64,000 nt of DNA, taken from assembly GCF_000024165.1 (NCBI RefSeq), contig NC_013194.1, positions 3,472,001 to 3,536,000 of the forward strand, given 5' to 3'. Every line of letters begins with the position of its first letter. Within the stretch, counting starts at the first letter, position 1. Source of the DNA: Accumulibacter phosphatis. Its GTDB lineage: Bacteria; Pseudomonadota; Gammaproteobacteria; Burkholderiales; Rhodocyclaceae. A program made the position numbers and the translations under genes. Positions 54,836 to 63,368 of this stretch are shown here, in pieces. The notes under the pieces are model-generated. The model ran no database searches and was not told where the DNA came from. It worked only from the letters and a program-made list of their open reading frames with translations.

Positions 54836-55840
54836 TCAGCCGACGGCGATGTGCAGGCCAAGCTGACGAAACTCGTCCCAGACGTCACCGCTGGCGAGTC
54901 CCTTGATCATCCGGTCGATGCGGGCGGCATGCGCCAGCGCGGCCGTCGCCCGCGTGCCGTCTATCCTCTGCACGGCGCGCCTGACCAAGGGCTGACGCAC
55001 CCCCCAGACACGCGCCTCTTTGAGTAGCAGATCGAGCGACTGGCGCCCGGCAAGTCCGGCGTTGATCTGCGCCAGCACCCGCACGTCCTCGGTCATCGCC
55101 CAGAGAACCAGCAGCGGTGCCTCGCCCTCCTGCTGAAGTCCGTCGATGGTTCGCGTCAGCCGCGCCACGTCGCCGGCCAGCATCGCTTCGCGCAGTCCGT
55201 CGAGGTCGTAACGCGCGACATTGAGCACGGCCTCGCGAATCTGCTCGAGGCTCAGTGCGCCGCGCGGGTAGAGAACGGCAAGCTTGAGGATCTCCTGATG
55301 CGCGGCGAGCAGGTTGCCTTCGACCCGTTCGGCAATGAAACGCAGCCCTTCGGCAGCGGCACTTTGCTTCTGGCGACGCAGGCGGCCGGCGATCCAGGCC
55401 GGCAGGTCGGCGACAAGCGGCGGGATCAGTTTCACCACGACTCCGGCCGCCGCCAGGGCGCTCATCCAGGCCGACTTTTCGTCCCGCCAGTCGACGCCAG
55501 GCAGGGTCACCAGCAACAGCGAATCGGGCGACGGGCGCGCGCAGTACTCCTGCAGCGCGGCGCTGCCGTCGCGCCCGGGCTTGCCGGTGGGAATCCGCAG
55601 GTCGATCACCTTGCGGCCGCCAAACAGGGACATGCTGCCGGCAGCGTGATACAGGTCGTTCCAGTTGAAGCCACCGGTGGCGGTAAGCACCTCGCGTTCG
55701 TCGAAACCGTTGCGGCGCGCTGCCGCACGAATCGCGTCGGCGGCTTCGATGACCAACAGAGGTTCGTCACCGTAGACGAGATAGACGGGCTTCAACGCGC
55801 GCTCGAGATGCGCCGCGAGTTGCTCGCCCTTGAGCAGCAT
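54836..55840 (-). CDS. holA: DNA polymerase III subunit delta
   Basis: The 334-residue clamp-loader subunit opens the sliding clamp ring. It has the family N-terminus LERALKPVYLVYGDEPLLV, GSMSLFGGRKVIDLRIPTGK, the SLEQIREAVLNVARYDLDGL segment, and the C-terminal HAARIDRMIKGLASGDVWDE. The start is 11 bases after the lptE stop, consistent with the conserved leuS-lptE-holA gene string. Confidence 0.95.
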   Translation of the reverse strand: MLLKGEQLAAHLERALKPVYLVYGDEPLLVIEAADAIRAAARRNGFDEREVLTATGGFNWNDLYHAAGSMSLFGGRKVIDLRIPTGKPGRDGSAALQEYCARPSPDSLLLVTLPGVDWRDEKSAWMSALAAAGVVVKLIPPLVADLPAWIAGRLRRQKQSAAAEGLRFIAERVEGNLLAAHQEILKLAVLYPRGALSLEQIREAVLNVARYDLDGLREAMLAGDVARLTRTIDGLQQEGEAPLLVLWAMTEDVRVLAQINAGLAGRQSLDLLLKEARVWGVRQPLVRRAVQRIDGTRATAALAHAARIDRMIKGLASGDVWDEFRQLGLHIAVG

Positions 55841-55851
55841 GGCCGGGGCCG

Positions 55852-56373
55852 CTAGCCGTCCACCGGCTGAAACACCGGCTTGACGGCCGCCAGCTTGCGC
55901 ATCAGCTGCTGCACCAGATCATTCTCCATGTCGCGCCAGAGCAGCGCTTCCTCCTGTTGCTTGGCCAGGATGTTGGAGTCGTCGTAGGTCAGGTCGCGGA
56001 CCATCTCGATGCTGCCCGGCGGCACCAAGTCACGCCCGCGGGCATCGATCAGCCGGTAGTTGTAGAGATAGCGCAGCCGCAGTTCGCTGACGCGGCCGCC
56101 ACTGGAAACCGAGAGAATCACCCGGTCACGATACTCGGCACCCGGCAAGAGCGTCGCCTCGGCGTCGCTGCGCGTGAGAGCCAGCCGCGTCGTGCCCGAT
56201 GAACGAATGGCACGCCTGAGCGTGGCGCCGATCACCGAATAGTCCGGCATTTCCACGTAGAGGCTTTCGTAGGGGAGGGAGTAGGAACCACGCAGCTGGA
56301 AGCCACAGCCGGCAAGCAACGCAACAGCCAAGAGCAGGGCCAGCAAGGTGTTGCACGGCAGGGCGACACGCAT
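55852..56373 (-). CDS. lptE: LPS-assembly lipoprotein LptE
   Basis: The 173-residue outer-membrane lipoprotein plugs the LptD barrel during LPS export. The lipobox LLAGC predicts lipidation at Cys23, followed by the family start GFQLRGSYSLPYESLYVEM. The middle has LRLRYLYNYRLIDARGRDLV, and the tail QQLMRKLAAVKPV is typical. ATG 56373 begins the signal peptide; the open frame continues into leuS but that is antisense reading. It lies 19 bases after the leuS stop. Confidence 0.94.
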   Translation of the reverse strand: MRVALPCNTLLALLLAVALLAGCGFQLRGSYSLPYESLYVEMPDYSVIGATLRRAIRSSGTTRLALTRSDAEATLLPGAEYRDRVILSVSSGGRVSELRLRYLYNYRLIDARGRDLVPPGSIEMVRDLTYDDSNILAKQQEEALLWRDMENDLVQQLMRKLAAVKPVFQPVDG

Positions 56374-56392
56374 CGGGGTCTTCCTCACGGTT

Positions 56393-59032
56393 TCAGGCGA
56401 CGATGTTGACCAGCCGGCCGGGAACGACCACGACCTTCTTCGCTGCCGCACCGGCCAGATGCTTGCGTGCCGCCTCGCTGGCCAGCGCGGCGGCTTCGAT
56501 ACTCGTGCGGTCGGCGTCAGCGGGCACCCGCAGGCTACCGCGCAGCTTGCCGTTGACCTGCAGTACCAGTTCGATCTCATCCCGCACCAGGGCATCGGCA
56601 TCGGGCTTGGGAAAGGGCGTACTACTGGCAACGTGGCCGGGTTTGAGCGCCGCGTAGAGCGCTTCGCAGACATGCGGGACGATCGGGCTGAGCATCAGCG
56701 TCACGGCCTCGAGCACTTCCTGTCGCACGGCGCGGACGACGGCCGAATCGCCGGCAATTCTGACGTAGGCGTTGAGCAATTCCATCACCGCGGCAATGGC
56801 GGTATTGAACTGCTTGCGCCGACCGTAGTCATCGGCCACCTTGCCGATCGTCTGATGCAGCTGACGGCGCAGCGCCTTCAGTTCCGCGGTAAGGGCCGTA
56901 GCCTCGAGCGGCGCGACCGGACCCGCCGAGAGGTGCTCGAAGACGATTCGCCAGAGCCGCTTGAGGAAACGGAAGGCGCCCTCGACACCGGCATCGGACC
57001 ACTCGAGGGACTGGTCGGGCGGACTCGCAAACATGATGAAGAGGCGTGCCGTGTCGGCACCGTACTGGTCGATGAGCGCCTGCGGATCGACGCCGTTGTT
57101 CTTCGACTTGGACATCTTCTCGATACCGCCGACGACGACCGGCAGGCCGTCGGCGCGCAGGCTGGCGCCACTCGCCCGGCCACGTTCGTCGTGGACGGCA
57201 TCGACGTCGGCCGGATTTATCCACTGCTTCTTGCCATGGCTGTCTTCGCGGTAGAAGGTCGGCGCCACGACCATGCCCTGCGTCAGCAGCCTGGCGAACG
57301 GCTCGTCGAGCGGCTGCTCGCCGAACAGGCCGAGGTCACGCATCAGCTTGGTCCAGAAACGCGAGTAGAGCAGGTGCAGGATGGCGTGTTCGATACCGCC
57401 GATGTACTGGTCGATGCCGCCCCGACACCAGTAGGCGACACGCTCGTCGACCATCGCCCGATCGTTGTCGGGGCAGCAGTAGCGCAGGAAATACCACGAC
57501 GACTCGACAAAGGTGTCCATGGTGTCGGTCTCGCGGCGCGCCGGCTGACCGCACTTCGGGCAACGACACTCGTAGAACTCGGGCAGGCGCGCAAGCGGCG
57601 AGCCGGCGCCGGTGATCGTGACGTTCTCGGGCAGGACGACCGGCAGGTCTTCGTCGGGCACGCGAACGTCGCCACACGCGGCGCAATGGATGATCGGGAT
57701 CGGGCAGCCCCAGTAGCGCTGTCGCGAAATTCCCCAGTCGCGCAGACGGAACTGGACTTTCTTGTCACCCAGCCCTTGCGCGCTGAGGTCGGCAGCAATG
57801 GCGTCGACCGCCGCCGCCCAGGCCAGGCCGTCGTACTTGCCGGAATTGACACAGGCACCACACTGCTTGTCGGCGTACCACTCCTGCCAGCCATCGAGCG
57901 AGAAGTCCTCGCCGTCGACCGCAATCACCTGCCGGATCGGCAAGCCGTATTTCCTGGCAAACGCAAAATCGCGTTCGTCGTGCGCCGGCACCGCCATCAC
58001 GGCGCCATCGCCGTAGCTCATCAGCACGTAGTTGCCGATCCACACCTCGACCTGCTCGCCGCTCAGCGGATGCGTGACGAAAATGCCGGTCGGCACGCCC
58101 TTCTTCTCCATCGTCGCCAGATCCGCTTCGGCGACGCCGCCCTGCTTGCATTCCTCGACGAAAGCAGCGACCTGCGGGTCGCGCGCCGCCGCGTAGGCAG
58201 CCAGCGGATGCTCGGCAGCGACGGCGCAGAAGGTGACGCCCATGATCGTATCGGCGCGCGTCGTGAACACCCACAGCAGACCTGGGTCGCCATCGAGTTG
58301 GTACGGGAAGGCGAAGCGCACGCCGGTGCTCTTGCCGATCCAGTTCTTCTGCATCAGCCTGACCTGCTCCGGCCAGCCGTCGAGTGTATCGAGGTCAGCC
58401 AGCAGTTCCTCGGCGTAGGCGGTGATCTGCATGTAGTACATCGGGATCTCGCGCTTCTCGATCAACGCGCCCGAACGCCAGCCGCGGCCATCGATCACCT
58501 GCTCGTTGGCGAGCACGGTCTGGTCGACCGGATCCCAATTGACGGTCCCCAGCCGCTTGTAGATCAAGCCCTTCTCATAGAGGCGGGTGAACAGCCATTG
58601 CTCCCAGCGGTAGTACTCCGGCCGGCAGGTGGCGATCTCGCGATCCCAGTCGATGGCGAAGCCCAGACGCTTGAGCTGGGCCTTCATGTAGTCGATGTTG
58701 GCGTAGGTCCACTGCGCGGGCGGCACATTGTTCTGCATCGCGGCGTTTTCGGCGGGCATGCCGAACGCGTCCCAACCCATCGGTTGCAGAACGTTGTAGC
58801 CGAGCATGCGGTGGAAACGCGCCAGGACATCGCCGATCGTGTAGTTGCGCACGTGCCCCATGTGCAGCTTGCCGGAAGGATAGGGGAACATCGACAGGCA
58901 GTAATACTTGGGCCGCTTTGGGTCTTCGCTGGCGCGCGCGGCGCCACTGCTGGTCCAGAGTGCCTGAGCGGCCGTTTCCAGGTCCGCGGGCTGATACTTC
59001 TCCTGCAGCACGGGTGGTGAATTGTCCTGCAT
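56393..59032 (-). CDS. leuS: leucyl-tRNA synthetase
   Basis: This class I synthetase charges tRNA-Leu. The HIGH motif is FPYPSGKLHMGHVRNYTIGD and the KMSKS motif is IEKMSKSKNNGVDPQALI. The editing domain (CP1) with its threonine-rich region (LLWVFTTRADTIMGVTF) is intact, as is the zinc site (CPKCGQPARR). With ATG 59032 the protein has 879 residues (E. coli 860). ATG 59056 is also possible; neither has a strong ribosome binding site. First gene of leuS-lptE-holA. Confidence 0.96.
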   Translation of the reverse strand: MQDNSPPVLQEKYQPADLETAAQALWTSSGAARASEDPKRPKYYCLSMFPYPSGKLHMGHVRNYTIGDVLARFHRMLGYNVLQPMGWDAFGMPAENAAMQNNVPPAQWTYANIDYMKAQLKRLGFAIDWDREIATCRPEYYRWEQWLFTRLYEKGLIYKRLGTVNWDPVDQTVLANEQVIDGRGWRSGALIEKREIPMYYMQITAYAEELLADLDTLDGWPEQVRLMQKNWIGKSTGVRFAFPYQLDGDPGLLWVFTTRADTIMGVTFCAVAAEHPLAAYAAARDPQVAAFVEECKQGGVAEADLATMEKKGVPTGIFVTHPLSGEQVEVWIGNYVLMSYGDGAVMAVPAHDERDFAFARKYGLPIRQVIAVDGEDFSLDGWQEWYADKQCGACVNSGKYDGLAWAAAVDAIAADLSAQGLGDKKVQFRLRDWGISRQRYWGCPIPIIHCAACGDVRVPDEDLPVVLPENVTITGAGSPLARLPEFYECRCPKCGQPARRETDTMDTFVESSWYFLRYCCPDNDRAMVDERVAYWCRGGIDQYIGGIEHAILHLLYSRFWTKLMRDLGLFGEQPLDEPFARLLTQGMVVAPTFYREDSHGKKQWINPADVDAVHDERGRASGASLRADGLPVVVGGIEKMSKSKNNGVDPQALIDQYGADTARLFIMFASPPDQSLEWSDAGVEGAFRFLKRLWRIVFEHLSAGPVAPLEATALTAELKALRRQLHQTIGKVADDYGRRKQFNTAIAAVMELLNAYVRIAGDSAVVRAVRQEVLEAVTLMLSPIVPHVCEALYAALKPGHVASSTPFPKPDADALVRDEIELVLQVNGKLRGSLRVPADADRTSIEAAALASEAARKHLAGAAAKKVVVVPGRLVNIVA

Positions 59033-59150
59033 GGCGGGTTGATGCTCTTGCGGCATGGCTGATGACGATCCGGAAAAGGGGCTGAACGGCGAATTATACG
59101 CATTCGAGCCCTCCTCCGCTGGCACCGGCAGGCGGTCTGCGATGGTCGGT

Positions 59151-59948
59151 TCAGCGCCCCGGATCGGCAACGAAGCCTCCCGGGAACGGGTTGGCAAGCG
59201 GCGGTTGCGGCCGCGGGCGAGGAATGATTCCCTGCGCTAGCAGATTCGAGCGGCTGTTGTAATGGATCGTGACGATCTCCGCCGGCGATTCGCTGGCGCG
59301 GCGAAACTCGGTGTATTGGGTCGGCGCGCTGATTCGCTCGCCGTGACCGGTACCCAGGCGAGACTCCGCTTTCCGGAGCGGCGCCTCGTCGCGGGCGGGC
59401 GCCGCCACGCTCGCCTCGGCGGTCGACGCGCGAGCGCCCTCGGCAGCGCCGACATGGTCACGCTCGCGCGGCTGCATCGCCACCGGCGGGGTGGCGACGA
59501 TGGGCTCGGCCTCCCGATACACGGCAACGCCGATGACCCCGACGTTCTGCGGCCGGTCGGTGCGCCCGGCATAGCTGTCGGCAACGCTGGTGAAGTAGAA
59601 GGCGGCGACATCGTCCATGCTCTTGCGCCAGCCGCTGATCTCGGCCGACTGCGACGGCGAAAGGACGTAACCCGATTGGGACGTGGCGGCAGTCTGGCCG
59701 CTGAGCGCGTTGACGCCGTCCACCGAAACGACGGTCAGCACCCGGCCGGCGCTCTTGTTATGCAGCATGACGGCGTAGCGGTTGCCGGGAGTGCCGGCGA
59801 CATAGAGGCGGCCTTGGTGGCGGAACACCTCGAGTCTCTGACCACTGCTGCGGTCGAGCACACTGATATCCACCAAGGCGCCGGCGTCGGCAAGACTGAC
59901 GCAGGCAGCCAGCGGCAGGGCGGCAAAGAGGGCGGCGAGCTTGTTCAT
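59151..59948 (-). CDS. hypothetical exported protein
   Basis: The 265-residue protein has a signal peptide (LAALFAALPLAACVSLADA). A mature N-terminal half resembles small beta-rich envelope proteins (VDISVLDRSSGQRLEVFRHQ, GRLYVAGTPGNRYAVMLHN). A Pro/Ala-rich C-terminal half follows (IPRPRPQPPLANPFPGGFVA). I do not recognise a family with a known role. It lies upstream of leuS on the same strand, 119 bases away. The ATG has AGGAGACC upstream. Confidence 0.7.
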   Translation of the reverse strand: MNKLAALFAALPLAACVSLADAGALVDISVLDRSSGQRLEVFRHQGRLYVAGTPGNRYAVMLHNKSAGRVLTVVSVDGVNALSGQTAATSQSGYVLSPSQSAEISGWRKSMDDVAAFYFTSVADSYAGRTDRPQNVGVIGVAVYREAEPIVATPPVAMQPRERDHVGAAEGARASTAEASVAAPARDEAPLRKAESRLGTGHGERISAPTQYTEFRRASESPAEIVTIHYNSRSNLLAQGIIPRPRPQPPLANPFPGGFVADPGR

Positions 59949-60015
59949 GAGGGTCTCCTGGGATGAAGTGACTAGGTGACCGTGTAAACGCGGGCGACCG
60001 CCAAACGGGTTCAGA

Positions 60016-60885
60016 TTACTGGCGAAATTCTTCAGGCAGCGGGTAGTCCGGGTGTGTGCGCCGAAACTCGCGCAGCTGCCGGGCAGCTTCCTCGGCCTTG
60101 CCTTCGCGCATCAACGCGCGGATTTCCTCGAGCCAGGCGGCCGGCGAACGCGGTACCTCGGCGCGCAACTTGCCCAGTGCCGCCGCCGACTCGCGCATCG
60201 CGGGCGTCGGCGTGACGGCGTTGTCGAGGCGTGCCTCGTCAACCGCGCCGGCAACGCCGCCTTTGCTCTTGGCGGCCGGGCTTGCCGGCAGGCTCTCGCG
60301 CTTCGCTTCCGCAGGCGCCACGGCGGGCGCCGCAGCAGGTGCGGCAGACCGGGCCTGGTAGTCAGCGACCACTGGCGACGCCTGCTCGGCAGCGACCTGA
60401 CTTCCTGCTCGGGCGTCGTGTTCACCGACCGCGAGCGAAGGGCGAGCTACCCGCGCCTTCGTCTCCGGCTGAGAGTTCGCCGGCGCAGCGGCGGGTATGG
60501 CCACTGTTGCGGCGGCGGGTGCGGCGGCGGGTGCCGCGGGCAGCTCCGGCTTCGCCTGTTCGACGGCCTTGGTGCCCGGAGCGTCGCGTCGCACGTCCGG
60601 CAGTTGCCGGTCCACAGCACGCTCGACAGGCACGGGGCCGGGCTGCCGTTCATGCAGCAAAGCCAGCGTCAAGCTCAGCGCCAGCGTCGTGGTCAGGGCC
60701 AGCGGCGTACGCCAGCGTTGCCACCAGCCCTGGCTGCGGACGCTTTTTGAGCGATCCGCAAGCGCGGTGCGCGCGGCCGCGAGGACGCGCTGGTCCAGCG
60801 CAGCCGACGGCTCGGCTGTCGAGAATTCCCGGTACAGCCGCGAGACTTGCGGATCGCGAGGGGAGTCCTGGAGCAGTTCGCTCAT
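60016..60885 (-). CDS. membrane partner of the downstream-encoded ECF factor (putative anti-sigma factor)
   Basis: The 289-residue protein has a soluble N-terminus (about 1-55), one membrane span (about 58-77, TPLALTTTLALSLTLALLHE), a long Ala/Pro-rich periplasmic linker and a conserved C-terminal helix region (SPAAWLEEIRALMREGKAEE, then REFRRTHPDYPLPEEF). No zinc-binding HxxxCxxC motif is present. The start overlaps the sigma-factor stop by four bases (ATGA). The topology and coupling suggest an anti-sigma factor; the sequence alone does not prove it. Confidence 0.75.
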   Translation of the reverse strand: MSELLQDSPRDPQVSRLYREFSTAEPSAALDQRVLAAARTALADRSKSVRSQGWWQRWRTPLALTTTLALSLTLALLHERQPGPVPVERAVDRQLPDVRRDAPGTKAVEQAKPELPAAPAAAPAAATVAIPAAAPANSQPETKARVARPSLAVGEHDARAGSQVAAEQASPVVADYQARSAAPAAAPAVAPAEAKRESLPASPAAKSKGGVAGAVDEARLDNAVTPTPAMRESAAALGKLRAEVPRSPAAWLEEIRALMREGKAEEAARQLREFRRTHPDYPLPEEFRQ

Positions 60886-61472
60886 AGCAAATCCTGCAGC
60901 GAATGTCTTAGCTTGCCGAGCGCGTAGCGCAAGCGGCTCTTCGTCGTTTCGCGTCCGGTCTCTGTGGCGGCAGCGATTTCTTCGAGCGTCAGGCCACCCT
61001 CCTCGGCAAGCAGAAAGACTTCGCGTTGCGCGGGGGGCAGGTCGGCCAGCGCGAGGCTGATCCGTTCGGCCGTCGTACGCCGCTCGAGCAAGGCGTGCGG
61101 CGTCTCGTGAAGCGGTGCCGGCAGGCTGTCGATCAGGTCATCAAGAGCGTCAGGATCGTCGTCCGTCGCCTGCGGCGCGAAGCTCGCCGCCAACTGGGGA
61201 GCATGTTTTCGGTAGTGATCGATCAGACGGTTATGCGCGATCCGGAAAATCCACGTCGAGAAGCGAGCCAACGGCTCATAATCGGTGCGCGCGTTGACCA
61301 CCTTGATCCAGACATCCTGATACAGCTCCTCGGCAAGCGCCGCATTGCCGCAATGTTGGGTCAGATAGCGATAAAGGGAACCCCGATAACGACTGTAGAG
61401 CGTCGTGAACGCGTCTGCGTCCCCAGTACGGTAGGCCAGCATCAGTCGCTCATCGCTCCACTCTCCTCGCAT
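60882..61472 (-). CDS. ECF-type RNA polymerase sigma factor
   Basis: The 196-residue protein has the full ECF layout. Region 2 contains DADAFTTLYSRYRGSLYRYL, ALAEELYQDVWIKVVNAR and FSTWIFRIAHNRLIDHYRK. Region 4 contains LADLPPAQREVFLLAEEGGL, TLEEIAAATETGRETTKSRL and RYALGKLRHSL. It is in an operon with the membrane protein at 60016 and is divergent from the FecR-SPOR gene at 61581, a natural candidate target. Confidence 0.93.
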   Translation of the reverse strand: MRGEWSDERLMLAYRTGDADAFTTLYSRYRGSLYRYLTQHCGNAALAEELYQDVWIKVVNARTDYEPLARFSTWIFRIAHNRLIDHYRKHAPQLAASFAPQATDDDPDALDDLIDSLPAPLHETPHALLERRTTAERISLALADLPPAQREVFLLAEEGGLTLEEIAAATETGRETTKSRLRYALGKLRHSLQDLL

Positions 61473-61580
61473 CCATTCAGTCTACCGGCTGCCCGGGCAA
61501 ACGCAAGTCGCCGCCAACGCAGCATGCCGAACAGCGCAGTCACGGTGTAGAATTCTCGGCTTCGCCACTGGGGAGCATCA

Positions 61581-62504
61581 ATGAACAGGCATCGCATGCA
61601 CGCCTTTCTTGCCGCCTGTCTGCTGGCGGCGAGCCTGCCGACGCAGGCGTCGACCGGCGGGGCTCAGGCCGACGCTGTGGTCGAACGTGTACAGGTACCC
61701 GCCTGGGTCGAGCGGCAGGGAACGCGGCAGGAACTCAGCCCGGGAGTGGTCCTGCAGAATCGCGACCGCATCATCACCGGGGCCACCGCCCGCGTACGGA
61801 TCCGACTGGCCGATGGCAGCGTGGTCGCCCTGGGTGCCGATACCATCCTCCAGTTGAACGCACTCGGTGTCCGCGAGGGAGAGGTATTCACCGCAGCTCT
61901 CGACGTGCCACAAGGAGCACTGCGCCTCACGACGGGTGCTGATGCCAGGAGTCGTCAACGGCGAGCCGTCAACCTGCGCATCGGCACGATCACGGCGGGG
62001 CTGCGAGGCACCGATCTGTGGGGCAGCGCCGACGGCGAACGCGACCGAATCTGTCTGCTCGAAGGGAGCATCACCGTCGTGCACCCGCAGCAAGAAGCGC
62101 AGCAGATCAACGAACCACTACGCTGTTATGTGGCGCCCAAGGACGCCTCACCCCTACCACTGGAGATCGTTACGGGACAGCAGGTATCAGTCTGGACAGG
62201 GCTGACCGCCATACCTGGCGACGCTCTGGCGCGAGCGCCGACCAGCGAGCGCGCCGCCGCGCGGCGTGGAAGATGGGGCATCGAACTGGCAACACTCGAC
62301 AGTGAGGCAGACGCATTGGCCCTGTACGATCGTGCTCGCGAGGCCGGCTACGATGCACGCATCAAGCCGCAGGCCAACGGCGGAGGCGGCTACCGCTACT
62401 CGGTGCGCATCAGCCGACTGGCGGCCGGCGTGGACGCGACAAGCTTGAGCCGAGAACTGGCGGCTTCTCTACAAGTCCCATTGCCCATCGCTGGTCGCCA
62501 CTGA
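61581..62504 (+). CDS. FecR-domain protein with C-terminal SPOR domain
   Basis: The 307-residue exported protein has a signal peptide ending at TQAS. A FecR-like domain (about 45-180) contains NRDRIITGATARVRIRLADG and NLRIGTITAGLRGTDLWGS. A SPOR domain (about 235-300) contains WGIELATLDSEADALALYDR and ends in LAASLQV. SPOR domains bind denuded glycan at division sites. FecR domains are elsewhere linked to ECF sigma signalling, and the divergent sigma gene makes that link attractive. A TAGAAT (61547-61552) may be its -10 box. Confidence 0.88.
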   Translation: MNRHRMHAFLAACLLAASLPTQASTGGAQADAVVERVQVPAWVERQGTRQELSPGVVLQNRDRIITGATARVRIRLADGSVVALGADTILQLNALGVREGEVFTAALDVPQGALRLTTGADARSRQRRAVNLRIGTITAGLRGTDLWGSADGERDRICLLEGSITVVHPQQEAQQINEPLRCYVAPKDASPLPLEIVTGQQVSVWTGLTAIPGDALARAPTSERAAARRGRWGIELATLDSEADALALYDRAREAGYDARIKPQANGGGGYRYSVRISRLAAGVDATSLSRELAASLQVPLPIAGRH

Positions 62505-62536
62505 GCCCGACCGGCTGCCTGGGCCGCATCACAGCT

Positions 62537-62884
62537 TCAGGCAGCGTGCTGGCGCACACCGAACAACGAGTTCACGTTCGATTGCCATAGCCGGGCGAGG
62601 CACTGAGCCATGATCAGGTTCAGTTTCGAGACGCGGTGCTGGTGACGCCACAGCCAGGAGATGCACGTTTTCGCGCCGCGCGTTTCACGCACGACAGCCC
62701 GACCGCCCTCGGCCTCAGCGAAGTCGATGAAACGCTCGACGGCCAGGCGATAGTAATCGGAACTGTCACAGCAACCGGTCATCACTTCGGCTTCTCCGGC
62801 AGCCCGACGCCATAACTTGAGCGCCAGTGCTTCGCTGATGCCGGTCTTGTGGGCGATCCACGGCAGGATTTTCGGTGCTTTCAT
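62537..62884 (-). CDS. conserved hypothetical protein
   Basis: The 115-residue protein begins MKAPKILPWIAHKTGIS, a start I associate with small uncharacterised proteins of Rhodocyclales. It contains ALALKLWRRAAGEAEVMTG and CCDSSDYYRLAVERFIDFAE. The C-terminal third is Trp- and His-rich (CISWLWRHQHRVSKLNLIM). ATG 62884 has GAGGAG upstream. A TATAAT on this strand (62978-62973) gives a leader of about 80 bases. No function can be assigned. Confidence 0.8.
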   Translation of the reverse strand: MKAPKILPWIAHKTGISEALALKLWRRAAGEAEVMTGCCDSSDYYRLAVERFIDFAEAEGGRAVVRETRGAKTCISWLWRHQHRVSKLNLIMAQCLARLWQSNVNSLFGVRQHAA

Positions 62885-62955
62885 ACGCTTACTCCTCAGG
62901 TACTTGTGACACTGGACACTCTCATGGTCCGGCTGGAGTCTCGTGAACTCAGTCT

Positions 62956-62970
62956 TGTTGCAGTGCAACA
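62956..62970. promoter_or_regulatory. TGTTGCA-N-TGCAACA palindrome at the transcription start
   Basis: A perfect seven-base inverted repeat with one central base lies just downstream of the minus-strand TATAAT (62973-62978), over the predicted start of transcription. Its position suits a repressor. TGC-rich palindromes are described for PhaR, the PHA-responsive regulator of beta- and alphaproteobacteria, so PhaR is a plausible but unproven binder. Confidence 0.55.
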
Positions 62971-62984
62971 TCATTATAACGACT

Positions 62985-63368
62985 CCTGGTAAAAAAAGTT
63001 GGGTTCTTCATCTACTTTCGTCATTGGGGCGATCGCTGCAAACGGCTCCCGAGACCAACTGCGCTGCCGAACTGTTGCCGGTCGATCCGATGCCAGACTA
63101 GCACCGCTACCCTGTCAACGCCGTGCACAAGTTCACGGAAGACAAGATGCCGGCACGTTTCTTCGTCGTCGCGACGAATCAGCGCCGTCGGCGACAAAGC
63201 GCCGACGCGCTCGGCACCCCGGAAGCGGAGATGCCACGGCCAGGCATTCGCGCAGCGGCCTTTCAACCACTGGGTGCGTAGGGGTAAAATCTTACTCTGT
63301 CGGCTTGGCACAAGTAGAGGCGGGGCCGGCAACCGATGTACTTCCAGACAACCCAGGGGTAACCATCA
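62985..63368. other. intergenic region before fbp
   Basis: No gene is supported. It includes an AT-rich AAAAAAAGTT stretch (62991-63000), possibly an upstream promoter element for the divergent small gene. A TAAAAT (63283-63288) about 80 bases before fbp may be its -10 box, with no good -35. The fbp start is preceded by CCAGGGG. Confidence 0.4.

Noticed and set aside
56348..59020. 890-codon plus-strand open frame opposite leuS, and similar long antisense frames at 21511-24210, 24189-26228 and 38262-40199
   Set aside because: They lie opposite genes with clear motifs, have Arg/His-rich compositions and show no domains. Such shadows are typical of GC-rich codon use.
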